A stretch of 64,000 bases of DNA from an uncultured Paracoccaceae bacterium. GTDB taxonomy: Bacteria > Bacteroidota > Bacteroidia > Flavobacteriales > Flavobacteriaceae. Under the pieces are notes generated by a model. That model did not search any database and was not told the origin of the DNA. It saw only the letters and a program-made list of their open reading frames with translations. The stretch is taken from contig CALSPC010000003.1 in NCBI GenBank assembly GCA_943788135.1, forward strand, positions 663,247 through 727,246, written 5' to 3'. Below are positions 25,184 through 33,536 of this stretch, one piece after another; position 1 is the stretch's first letter; every line of letters begins with the position of its first letter. A program made the position numbers and the translations under genes.

Positions 25184-26698
25184 ATGTCAACAACAACTAC
25201 AGTAAATCAAAAAGAGCTATTTGGGCAACCAATTGGGTTATACATATTGTTTTTAACTGAAATGTGGGAGCGGTTTTCTTACTATGGAATGCGTGCCTTA
25301 CTAGTGCTTTATATGACAACTTCAACACTTGGTGAAGACGCGAGAGGTGCAGGTTTAGGATGGACAAGCAAAGAGGCATTAGCGCTTTATGGATGGTACA
25401 CTATGTTAGTATATGTGATGTCGATCCCAGGCGGCATGATTGCCGATAAACTCATTGGACAAAAAAAGGCTGTTTTATATGGTGCTGTTGTATTATGTCT
25501 TGGACATGGTGTATTAGTTTTAACAGATACTTGGGCGTTCTATACAGGTCTTGGACTTGTGATTTTAGGAGTTGGTCTTTTAAAACCAAACATTTCAACA
25601 ATGGTAGGTGGCTTGTATAAAGAAGGTGATATCCGAAGAGATAAAGGGTTTAGTATATTTTATATTGGTATAAATTTAGGGTCACTTCTGGCAACTTTAA
25701 TTATAGGGTTAGTCGTTAAGGAATGGGGATGGCATTCTGGTTTTGGTTTAGCTGGAATTGTAATGCTGATAGGTTTAATTAACTATCTTTATGGTCAAAA
25801 ATTTCTTACACACGTTGGTAATTTTGTTTCTACTGAAAATGATCCCAATGAGATTTCCTATGGAAAATTATACGCTAAATTATTTCAATCTCCTCTTCAG
25901 TTAGGGTTCACCATTATTCTCTTAGCAGCCTCTGCTTTTGGATGGTATAGTCTAGAATGGGGTTATGGGTTACTTTTTATATTTTTAACGGCGATTACGT
26001 CTTTATTAATGATGATATATAAAGAACTAGATTCTCAGATTTTTAAAGATCGGTTTTTAGTGCTTTTACTCTCCTTTATAATGGTAATTGTATTTTGGGG
26101 TGCTTTTGAACAAGCTGGTGGATTGATGAACTTATACACAGAATCTAATACAGATCGTATATTGTTTGGTTGGGAAATACCAACCATAATGTTTCAAAGT
26201 TTAAATGCAGGTTTTATTATCATTTTTGCAACTGTTGTAGCAAGTATTTGGGCTAAACGAAAATTAAAAGGAAGAGAAGCGAGTTCATTATTTAAAATGG
26301 CTTTAGGGATTATCATTATGGGATTTGGTTTTCTTTTCATGGTGTTTGCCGCTATGGAATTTGAAAAATCAGGAACTTCCAGTATGATTTGGCTTGTTTT
26401 AGCTTATCTGTTTCACACCATTGGAGAGTTGTGTTTGTCTCCTGTGGCATTATCATTTATAACCAAACTAACTCCAGTGAAATATGCCTCCCTAATGATG
26501 GGTGTTTATTTTGCTGCCACAGGTCTTGGTAGTAAAGTTGCAGGTATCATAGGTGAAGCTGCGAGTGATTTTGGAGAATATGCTATATTTTCTGGAATTT
26601 TGATTCTAACACTTATCATAGGTACTTTATTTATTTTAATATTAAAACCATTAAAACGTTTAACGCATGGTGCTGAAGAGAGTGAAAAAAACCTTTAG
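25184..26698 (+). CDS. POT-family proton-coupled oligopeptide transporter (1)
   Basis: This 504-residue membrane protein has about 12-14 helices. It shows the POT signature ExxER in LTEMWERFSYYGMRALLVL and the second signature GINLGSLLATLI. It imports di- and tripeptides with protons. It starts 33 bp after the DPP4 stop and is followed by a second POT gene, so peptide release and uptake are probably expressed together. The two transporters share the N-terminal WERFSYYGMRALLV block but differ in length and in the central loop, so they may differ in substrate. Confidence 0.93.
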   Translation: MSTTTTVNQKELFGQPIGLYILFLTEMWERFSYYGMRALLVLYMTTSTLGEDARGAGLGWTSKEALALYGWYTMLVYVMSIPGGMIADKLIGQKKAVLYGAVVLCLGHGVLVLTDTWAFYTGLGLVILGVGLLKPNISTMVGGLYKEGDIRRDKGFSIFYIGINLGSLLATLIIGLVVKEWGWHSGFGLAGIVMLIGLINYLYGQKFLTHVGNFVSTENDPNEISYGKLYAKLFQSPLQLGFTIILLAASAFGWYSLEWGYGLLFIFLTAITSLLMMIYKELDSQIFKDRFLVLLLSFIMVIVFWGAFEQAGGLMNLYTESNTDRILFGWEIPTIMFQSLNAGFIIIFATVVASIWAKRKLKGREASSLFKMALGIIIMGFGFLFMVFAAMEFEKSGTSSMIWLVLAYLFHTIGELCLSPVALSFITKLTPVKYASLMMGVYFAATGLGSKVAGIIGEAASDFGEYAIFSGILILTLIIGTLFILILKPLKRLTHGAEESEKNL

Positions 26699-26767
26699 AG
26701 TATTGAATTATTTCTCAAAATTGTAATTAGCCAATATCTATAATTATTAAGTAAACTATTAGATAAT

Positions 26768-28516
26768 ATGACAACAAATATTGAAAACATGTTCAAAGAC
26801 AAGGTCTTAGGGCACCCCGCTGGACTTTTTGTGTTATTTTTCACAGAGATGTGGGAACGTTTTTCCTACTACGGGATGCGCGCCTTACTCGTAATGTTTT
26901 TCACCGCATCACTCCTTGATGGGGGCTGGGGCTGGCCACGAGAACATGCCTATGCAATTTTTGGAACCTATACCTCATTAGTTTATTTATCGACGCTCTT
27001 AGGAGGCTATTTTGCCGATAAAAAAATCGGGTATCGTTATGCAGTTGTTGTGGGTGCATTACTCATGACTCTTGGGCATGGTGCGATGGCAGTTGAAACC
27101 CCATTTTTCATTTACTTAGGCCTAACTCTATTGGTGTTTGGAAGCGGTTTTTTTAAGCCTAACATGACCTCGATTATTTCTGAAATGTACAAAGGAAAAG
27201 ACGAGAAAAAAGATGGTGCTTATACTATTTTTTACATGGGTGTCAATGCAGGAGCCTTTTTGGGAATTTTGCTCTGTGGATACCTCGGAGAACAAGTCGG
27301 ATGGCGTTGGGGCTTTGGTTTAGCAGGTGTTTTCATGTTGTTTGGATTACTTCAATTTTGGTTTGCGCAAAATATTTTTGGCGCTATCGGAACAAAGCCT
27401 GTAAAGGCTAAGGTTGCGGATAAAAAAATTAATGCTGATGAACCAAAATTAAACCCATTTACAGAATTTCAATTGGTGCTGATAGCCATCGCAGGGCTTC
27501 TGGGAATCTCATGGATTTTTAATGACCCCATTTCAAAAATATCAGAGGGTGCCTATAATTTATTTGATTTTAATCTGTTTGGAATGGAAGGTTCAAATCT
27601 TGCAATATTATCCGCATTAGGATTGTTTGTAGTGCTCTTAGTCATCCGAATTCCTAGGTATGACAAAATCACTCGTGACCGTATGTTGGCTGTAATGTTT
27701 TTTGCGTTTATCACGATTTTCTTTTGGGCGATTTTTGAACAATCTCCAAGTTCCTTAACCATTTTTGCACGAGATTACACCCAACGTGTTCTTGAAGGCA
27801 ATTCCGCATTTGTATTTAAAATAGTCAACTCTCTTATGACCGTGATTCCTTTAGGAATTATCACTTGGGTGTTGTGGTTATTATTCAAAAAAACATTTTC
27901 AAAATATGCACTTTCAAATATCTTTTTAGCAATTAGTTTTGTCATTATTTGGGCCATCGCACTTTGGATGTTAACTATTGAATTTGGAAAAGAAATTGCA
28001 GAAGTCCCAGCCTCATGGTTTGGCGTTTTAAACTCTTTATTTATCATTGCGTTTGCACCTCTATTTTCAAAGTGGTGGGAAAGCAAATACAACCCAAATG
28101 CCAACATGAAATATGCCATCGGAATGGTACTGTTAGGTATTGGAATGGCGTGTGTAGCCATTGGGGCCTCAGCAATTGAACCAGGGGCAAAAACCGCTTC
28201 AGTAAGTATGATTTGGTTGATTTTAGTTTATTTCTTTCATACCATGGGTGAATTATGTATCTCGCCAGTTGCCTTGTCTTACGTCAGTAAATTAGTGCCA
28301 GGTCGTATGATTGCCATGATGTTTGGAATCTGGTATTTAGCCGTAGCTATTGGAATGAAGTTAGCAGGTGTATTTGGAGAAGCTTCCGAAGGCATTGCAC
28401 AATCTGAAGGGTTGAGTTATTTCTTTTGGATCCTTACTGCAGTTGCGGTTGGTCTCGGAATATTATCGGCATTACTTTATCCAGTAATTAAGAAATTAAT
28501 GCATGGTGTTCGTTAA
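26768..28516 (+). CDS. POT-family proton-coupled oligopeptide transporter (2)
   Basis: This 582-residue paralogue of the preceding transporter has the same signatures (FTEMWERFSYYGMRALLVM, FYMGVNAGAFLGIL) and an inserted hydrophilic stretch around residues 205-230 (KPVKAKVADKKINADEPK) before the second half. The C-terminal half has the LILVYFFHTMGELCISPVAL block shared with copy 1 (LVLAYLFHTIGELCLSPVAL). A tandem duplication followed by divergence is the likely origin. Its start lies 69 bp after copy 1, and it is followed at once by the thioredoxin-like gene. Confidence 0.92.
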   Translation: MTTNIENMFKDKVLGHPAGLFVLFFTEMWERFSYYGMRALLVMFFTASLLDGGWGWPREHAYAIFGTYTSLVYLSTLLGGYFADKKIGYRYAVVVGALLMTLGHGAMAVETPFFIYLGLTLLVFGSGFFKPNMTSIISEMYKGKDEKKDGAYTIFYMGVNAGAFLGILLCGYLGEQVGWRWGFGLAGVFMLFGLLQFWFAQNIFGAIGTKPVKAKVADKKINADEPKLNPFTEFQLVLIAIAGLLGISWIFNDPISKISEGAYNLFDFNLFGMEGSNLAILSALGLFVVLLVIRIPRYDKITRDRMLAVMFFAFITIFFWAIFEQSPSSLTIFARDYTQRVLEGNSAFVFKIVNSLMTVIPLGIITWVLWLLFKKTFSKYALSNIFLAISFVIIWAIALWMLTIEFGKEIAEVPASWFGVLNSLFIIAFAPLFSKWWESKYNPNANMKYAIGMVLLGIGMACVAIGASAIEPGAKTASVSMIWLILVYFFHTMGELCISPVALSYVSKLVPGRMIAMMFGIWYLAVAIGMKLAGVFGEASEGIAQSEGLSYFFWILTAVAVGLGILSALLYPVIKKLMHGVR

Positions 28517-28560
28517 TTTTGGTATTATATTTGTTAAGTATTAAAAATAAATATAAAAAA

Positions 28561-29106
28561 ATGAAAACTTATATATTAGTGGCGTTCCTCGTTTTAGGGT
28601 CTTTACCACTTGCTGCGCAAACTATTAATTGGGTGAGCATGGACGAAGCTCTCGCCTTGCAACAAAAAGCTCCCAAAAAAATCCTCATTGATATGTACAC
28701 CTCTTGGTGTGGACCTTGCAAAATGCTTGACAGAAATACGTTTACTAATAAGGATTTGATTGCATATGTCAATGAACATTATTACGCGGTCAAATTCAAT
28801 GCAGAAGGCAATGAGACTGTGAATTTTAAAGATCAGAAATTTACAAATCCAAATTATAAACCTGATCTCGCCAAACGTCGAAATAGTCCACATGAATTTT
28901 CACGTTATTTAGGGGTAAATGCCTATCCAACAATGGTGTTTTTAGGGCTAGATGCAGAGCTGTTAGCTCCAATTCCGGGCTATCAAACCGCACAACAGCT
29001 TGAGCTGTACTTGAAATTGTTTAAGGACGATACCTACAAGAAAATGAACAACCAAGAAGCATTTAATACCTACTACAAAACGTTTGTACCTTCTTTTGCA
29101 CCTTAA
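28561..29106 (+). CDS. periplasmic thioredoxin-like protein
   Basis: This 181-residue protein starts at ATG 28561, at a signal peptide (MKTYILVAFLVLGSLPLAAQ). The thioredoxin fold carries the active-site motif SWCGPCKM and the cis-Pro strand NAYPTMVFLG. The pattern of an initial WVSMDEALALQQKAPKKILI matches the DUF255/thioredoxin_7-type proteins of Bacteroidota. It would reduce or exchange disulfides in the periplasm. It follows the second POT gene by 44 bp on the same strand and is convergent with comEC, whose stop is at the very next base (29107). Confidence 0.87.
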   Translation: MKTYILVAFLVLGSLPLAAQTINWVSMDEALALQQKAPKKILIDMYTSWCGPCKMLDRNTFTNKDLIAYVNEHYYAVKFNAEGNETVNFKDQKFTNPNYKPDLAKRRNSPHEFSRYLGVNAYPTMVFLGLDAELLAPIPGYQTAQQLELYLKLFKDDTYKKMNNQEAFNTYYKTFVPSFAP

Positions 29107-31140
29107 CTAATAATCCACCCAGAACGCTCCATTTTCACTTGTTTGGTGATACCTAATGTTTTGTGTTTCACATGTTTTTTTCCAACGTTCTTGAAACGTT
29201 TTGTAATTACTACCATCCCAAATAACGAGTTTAGGGTGAAGGCTATCAATCATACGGTTTAAATTAATTTTTGGAGATTGTCTTAGAAGTACCCACTGCG
29301 GTTTTACACTGTTAATATTGTATATCCCTAGGCTGTCCACTACTAAAAGCAATTTATCGTCAATTTTATAGAGGTCACGGATGCTGTCAGTAGATTGCGT
29401 TTTTATAGCAGCACCAATTTTATAATCCTTAAGTATTCGTTGGGTTTTCAAACTTTCTAAATCGTGGTGAATTTCTAGATGTTGATTGGTTCGAAATCCA
29501 AAAACACTATGTCTAGATTTATGAAATACTATAAATGAATTTTTAGCATGTAGAGCAGGAATCAGTTGAGCAACGATTTGAAAACTGAGTATGCAAATCC
29601 CTAAAAGCATTAGATGTTTATAGGATTTTTTTAGATAAAATTGTCCTAATACAAACAGAGTGAAGTAGGAAAACACCAGCGCTGTCGTATCAAATGAAAT
29701 CTCATCAAATAGAAAGGCTTCTTTAGTAGCGATCCAGTCAACAAACCTGTTCATGAATTGAATAAGCCAACCTAAAACTTGTATTATAAATTCTGGAGGT
29801 TGGTAGAGTGTTAGACATATAAACATAATAATACCTAGTCCAAGAACCAACATTAGACACGGCACAATGACAATATTGGTCACAAAAAATAAGCCCGGAA
29901 ATTGATGAAAATAATAAAGACTCAACGGTAAAACTCCAAGTTGTGCTGCAACCGATAGTTTTAGTAAATCAAGAAACCAATTTGCAATCCCATTTTTAAA
30001 AGTTATCCACGAATCTAATATGGGTTTTATTATAATTATAGCGGCTACCGCAGCATAACTAAGTTGAAACCCCAGGTCGAAACAAAATGCAGGACGAATC
30101 AATAAAAGAATAAATGCTGAAATTGCTAAGGTGTTCAAAGAATTTGAAGACCGTTTTAATCCCTTGACAATTGCAAATAAACTAAACATGGTCACCGCTC
30201 TGACCACAGAAGGGGATAAGCCTGCAATGACCGCAAAACTCCATAATGTAACGAGAATGAACAGTAAACGTATCGTTTTCCCTCGTTTAAAATAGAGAAG
30301 TGGTTGGAGTATAAATAGAAGAATCATCAATATAATTCCTATATGAAGTCCTGAAATGGCAAGAATATGAACTACTCCTGCTTTGGCATAGTCAGCATAA
30401 ACGTCTGATGCTATGTCTTGACGTTGCCCCAAAAATAGCGCCTTAACAAAAGCCAATTCAATGGGATTGAAAGCGAGTTTTTGGAGGCGTTTGTTTAACG
30501 TTTCTCGAACTAATTCAGCATAACCAGTAAGTGTTTTAGGGGGCTGAGGAAATACTTCAACAATTTGATTTTTTAGAGTTATTTGATGATGAATTCCTAG
30601 ACGTTTCAGGTAGTTTTTATAATTAAATTGATAGGGGTTTTGAGGGGGATTAATTTTTTCAAGGACCGCCATAGTAAAAACTTTTGCATTAACATTAAAG
30701 TTTTTTGGAGTCGATTTTTTACTTAAATTGATCAATAAAGTACCTGAAACCGCCGTAGAATCAATGCGTAATACTTGCACATAATAGCGTTGATTATAAG
30801 TCGTTGGTTTTAATCGTTTTTTGATTACAAATTCAAGTTGGTGTACTTGACTATCCCTAAGAGTCTCTAAATGAGTATAATGTGATTTTGAAAATGTAAC
30901 GTCCCGTATCTTTGATACAAAAACACCCAATAAAATCATAACTAGCACTACTACCAATGAAGGCCAATACAGGGTTTTTTTGTATTTCTTGCAATGGTAA
31001 TGTATTAAGACTAGTACAGCTAGCATAAAACTAATAGCGCCAAGGAGAATAGTGACTGCTATAGTCGTGTATTCGCTTAAAATAATACCAATGATAAGAG
31101 ATAGAGTAAGCTTTAATATGGGGTACTTAAAGGCTTGCAT
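29107..31140 (-). CDS. ComEC/Rec2-family DNA-uptake channel protein
   Basis: This protein of about 677 residues is hydrophobic over most of its length. It has an N-terminal pair of helices, an OB-like soluble segment (DUF4131-type, about 60-190) and a competence domain with the hallmark HILAISGLHIGIILMIL at about 265, followed by many helices. The C-terminal beta-lactamase-like domain seen in full-length ComEC is reduced to a short tail. It would move single-stranded DNA across the inner membrane. The start is placed at ATG 31140 (MQAFKYPILKLTL); an ATG at 31161 is also possible. It is the last gene of the surE-lpxB-comEC unit. Confidence 0.87.
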   Translation of the reverse strand: MQAFKYPILKLTLSLIIGIILSEYTTIAVTILLGAISFMLAVLVLIHYHCKKYKKTLYWPSLVVVLVMILLGVFVSKIRDVTFSKSHYTHLETLRDSQVHQLEFVIKKRLKPTTYNQRYYVQVLRIDSTAVSGTLLINLSKKSTPKNFNVNAKVFTMAVLEKINPPQNPYQFNYKNYLKRLGIHHQITLKNQIVEVFPQPPKTLTGYAELVRETLNKRLQKLAFNPIELAFVKALFLGQRQDIASDVYADYAKAGVVHILAISGLHIGIILMILLFILQPLLYFKRGKTIRLLFILVTLWSFAVIAGLSPSVVRAVTMFSLFAIVKGLKRSSNSLNTLAISAFILLLIRPAFCFDLGFQLSYAAVAAIIIIKPILDSWITFKNGIANWFLDLLKLSVAAQLGVLPLSLYYFHQFPGLFFVTNIVIVPCLMLVLGLGIIMFICLTLYQPPEFIIQVLGWLIQFMNRFVDWIATKEAFLFDEISFDTTALVFSYFTLFVLGQFYLKKSYKHLMLLGICILSFQIVAQLIPALHAKNSFIVFHKSRHSVFGFRTNQHLEIHHDLESLKTQRILKDYKIGAAIKTQSTDSIRDLYKIDDKLLLVVDSLGIYNINSVKPQWVLLRQSPKINLNRMIDSLHPKLVIWDGSNYKTFQERWKKTCETQNIRYHQTSENGAFWVDY

Positions 31141-31202
31141 CGCATAGAGAAACGGAACCACTGTGGAGCCGAAGCAGGTTGAGATTAGAGATTTAAAGTC
31201 TT

Positions 31203-32315
31203 CTAAAGTAAGGAATTATAAATTAATCCTGCAACATTTTGACTAGCGCCTGCACCTCCTAGTTTTGTTTCCAGTTCATGATAAGCTTCAAATTGTGCTT
31301 CTCTAACCGGCCCCTCCAAAATAGAAGATAGCTCTTTTGTCAAGCGTTTGGTGTTGAACGTTTCTTGAATTAATTCGGTAACCACTGCTTTGTCCAAGAT
31401 CAAATTGACTAAGGAGATGAATTTTAGTTTAACTAATCGCTTTCCTATTTGATATGAAATCCAACTGGTTTTATAACATACAACTTCCGGCACTTTAAAT
31501 AAAGCTGTTTCCAAGGTGGCAGTACCTGAAGTGACCATTGCAGCATGGGAAACACTAAGTAAGTCATAGGTGCAGTTTTCAACCAAATAGATGTTTTCTT
31601 TTTCTATAAAAGACCTGTAAAATTCAGGATCCTGACTTGGAGCTCCAGCAATTACAAATTGATAATCTGGAAACGATTTTACAACACTTAGCATTACCGA
31701 AAGCATTTTGTTAATTTCTTGTTTTCGACTTCCAGGAAGCAATGCAATGATAGGTTTGTCGCTGAGCTGATGTGTTTTACGAAAGGCAATTTCATCGACA
31801 GGTTTGCGGTCTGCAATAGCATCAATAAGTGGGTGTCCAACAAATTCTACCGGCATGTTGTGCTTGTCTTCATAAAACGCTTTTTCAAAAGGAAGAATGA
31901 CATACATTTTATCAATATCACGTTTGATAGCTGAAATGCGATTTTCTTTCCAAGCCCAAATTTGTGGAGAAATATAATAATGGGTTTTAAAGCCTTCTAT
32001 TTTTGCCCACTTTGCAATACGCATATTGAAACCAGGATAGTCTATAAAAATTAAACAATCAGGTTGAAATTTTTGAATATCAGTTTTACAGAAGGTTAAA
32101 TTTTTAGCGATAGTTCTGAGGTTCATGACCACTTCAAAAAAGCCCATAAAAGCCAAATCTTTGTAGTGTTTCACTAGTGTGCCGCCTACATTTTGCATTA
32201 AGTTGCCACCCCAAAATCTGAACGTTGCATTTGCATCCGTTTTTTTGAGGGCTTTCATCAGGTTTGAAGCATGTAAATCACCCGATGCTTCTCCAGCTAT
32301 AATGTAATATTTCAT
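31203..32315 (-). CDS. lpxB: lipid-A-disaccharide synthase
   Basis: This 370-residue GT19 glycosyltransferase joins UDP-diacylglucosamine and lipid X to form the lipid A disaccharide. Motifs are IAGEASGDLHASNLMKAL at the start, HYYISPQIWAWKENR, ALLPGSRKQEINKM and VTSGTATLETALF. Length and motif order agree with the family. It lies directly behind the 97-residue membrane gene (0-bp gap) and upstream of comEC on the same strand. It acts at the inner face of the inner membrane. Confidence 0.96.
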   Translation of the reverse strand: MKYYIIAGEASGDLHASNLMKALKKTDANATFRFWGGNLMQNVGGTLVKHYKDLAFMGFFEVVMNLRTIAKNLTFCKTDIQKFQPDCLIFIDYPGFNMRIAKWAKIEGFKTHYYISPQIWAWKENRISAIKRDIDKMYVILPFEKAFYEDKHNMPVEFVGHPLIDAIADRKPVDEIAFRKTHQLSDKPIIALLPGSRKQEINKMLSVMLSVVKSFPDYQFVIAGAPSQDPEFYRSFIEKENIYLVENCTYDLLSVSHAAMVTSGTATLETALFKVPEVVCYKTSWISYQIGKRLVKLKFISLVNLILDKAVVTELIQETFNTKRLTKELSSILEGPVREAQFEAYHELETKLGGAGASQNVAGLIYNSLL

Positions 32316-32609
32316 TTATAACTTAATTAAAAATGTTGTAATAGCAATCAAAATTGTGACAGCCAAGACACCGCCAGCACGAGAATCTTGTTTGTTTCGG
32401 ATAAAATAAAAGAAGCAAATTAAATTCAAAATAGCACCCAAACTAATAAGTTTACCCATAAAATTTTCGGATTGAGCAACCTCCAAAACTTTAAAAATAT
32501 TATCGGAACGCCCGGATAATTTACCTAAAATTACACCCGCAGTGAATAGCCCTATTACAGTGGCTAAAAGCCCTACTAAAACGCCTTGCAAAAATCCTTT
32601 TTTAGTCAT
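32316..32609 (-). CDS. conserved small membrane protein between surE and lpxB
   Basis: This 97-residue protein has three hydrophobic segments (VLVGLLATVIGLFTAGVILG, LISLGAILNLICFFYFI and AVTILIAITTFLIKL). Its start overlaps the surE 3' end by 8 bp and its stop abuts the lpxB start, so expression is tightly coupled to both. The location suggests a role in membrane or lipid A metabolism, but there is no recognisable catalytic motif. Confidence 0.75.
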   Translation of the reverse strand: MTKKGFLQGVLVGLLATVIGLFTAGVILGKLSGRSDNIFKVLEVAQSENFMGKLISLGAILNLICFFYFIRNKQDSRAGGVLAVTILIAITTFLIKL

Positions 32610-33378
32610 TAAAACTCCATTTATTTAGTTCTTGAATATAGTGATGTGCGGTCAAATCATAGTGCACAGGAACAACAGAAACATAGCCGTTTTCAAGCGC
32701 CCATTCGTCTGTATCTTCGCCTTTGTCTAAGTTGTTAAATTCTCCAGTAAGCCAATAGTAATCGCGACCTAGTGGCGTTTGGCGTTTGTCAAATTTTTCA
32801 ATCCAATTGGCATTTGCTTGGCGGCAAACACGAATCCCTTTGATGTCCTGTTCTAAAAGCTTTGGGAAATTAACATTTAGGATAATTCCCTTTTGTAAAC
32901 CTTGTGTCAAAACCTGTAAAGTGACTGTTTTTATAAATACTTCAATTTGACTAAAATCGGCTTCCCAGCTGTAGTCTAATAGCGAAAATCCAATGGCTGG
33001 AATACCTTCCATACCAGCTTCAATGGCGGCACTCATAGTTCCAGAATAAATCACATTAACCGAAGAATTTGAGCCATGGTTAATTCCAGAAACACATAAA
33101 TCTGGTTTGCGTTCTAAGAGTTCGTGAACAGCTAATTTAACACAATCTGCAGGAGTTCCTGATGTACTGTATTCCTGCTGTGGACCATTATCAATTCGTT
33201 CTCGTTTACAATACAAGGTATCGTTAATTGTAATCGCATGCCCCATTGCACTTTGTGGACTATCAGGAGCCACAACAATGACCTCTCCAATAGTATTCAT
33301 AACTTTTATTAAAGTACGAATACCCGGCGCAGTGATGCCATCATCGTTAGTGACCAAAATCAAAGGTCTTTTTGTCAT
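32602..33378 (-). CDS. surE: 5'/3'-nucleotidase SurE
   Basis: This 258-residue metal-dependent nucleotidase has the N-terminal metal-binding motif ILVTNDDGITAPGI, then VVAPDSPQSAMGHAIT, the loop YSTSGTPADCVKLAVHEL and the conserved SGINHGSNSSVNVIYSGTMS. It dephosphorylates nucleoside monophosphates in the cytoplasm. It heads the minus-strand unit surE - small membrane gene - lpxB - comEC and is divergent from the tail-specific protease gene; the 158-bp gap must hold both promoters. Confidence 0.95.
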   Translation of the reverse strand: MTKRPLILVTNDDGITAPGIRTLIKVMNTIGEVIVVAPDSPQSAMGHAITINDTLYCKRERIDNGPQQEYSTSGTPADCVKLAVHELLERKPDLCVSGINHGSNSSVNVIYSGTMSAAIEAGMEGIPAIGFSLLDYSWEADFSQIEVFIKTVTLQVLTQGLQKGIILNVNFPKLLEQDIKGIRVCRQANANWIEKFDKRQTPLGRDYYWLTGEFNNLDKGEDTDEWALENGYVSVVPVHYDLTAHHYIQELNKWSFND

Positions 33379-33536
33379 TTAGGATTCGTTTAAGTTCTTG
33401 CAAAAGTAAGTAATTTGTAGCGTATTTGATGATTTGATACGCTTTAACAAAAAATTATTACCCTTCCATATGGTTAGCATTGATTTTTCTCATACTTTAG
33501 GATATTATTTTTAAGTTACAAAAACAGTACAACCCT

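Noticed and set aside
27775..28161. Minus-strand open frame (128 codons) inside the second POT gene
   Set aside because: Antisense shadow of transmembrane helices; no start signal.
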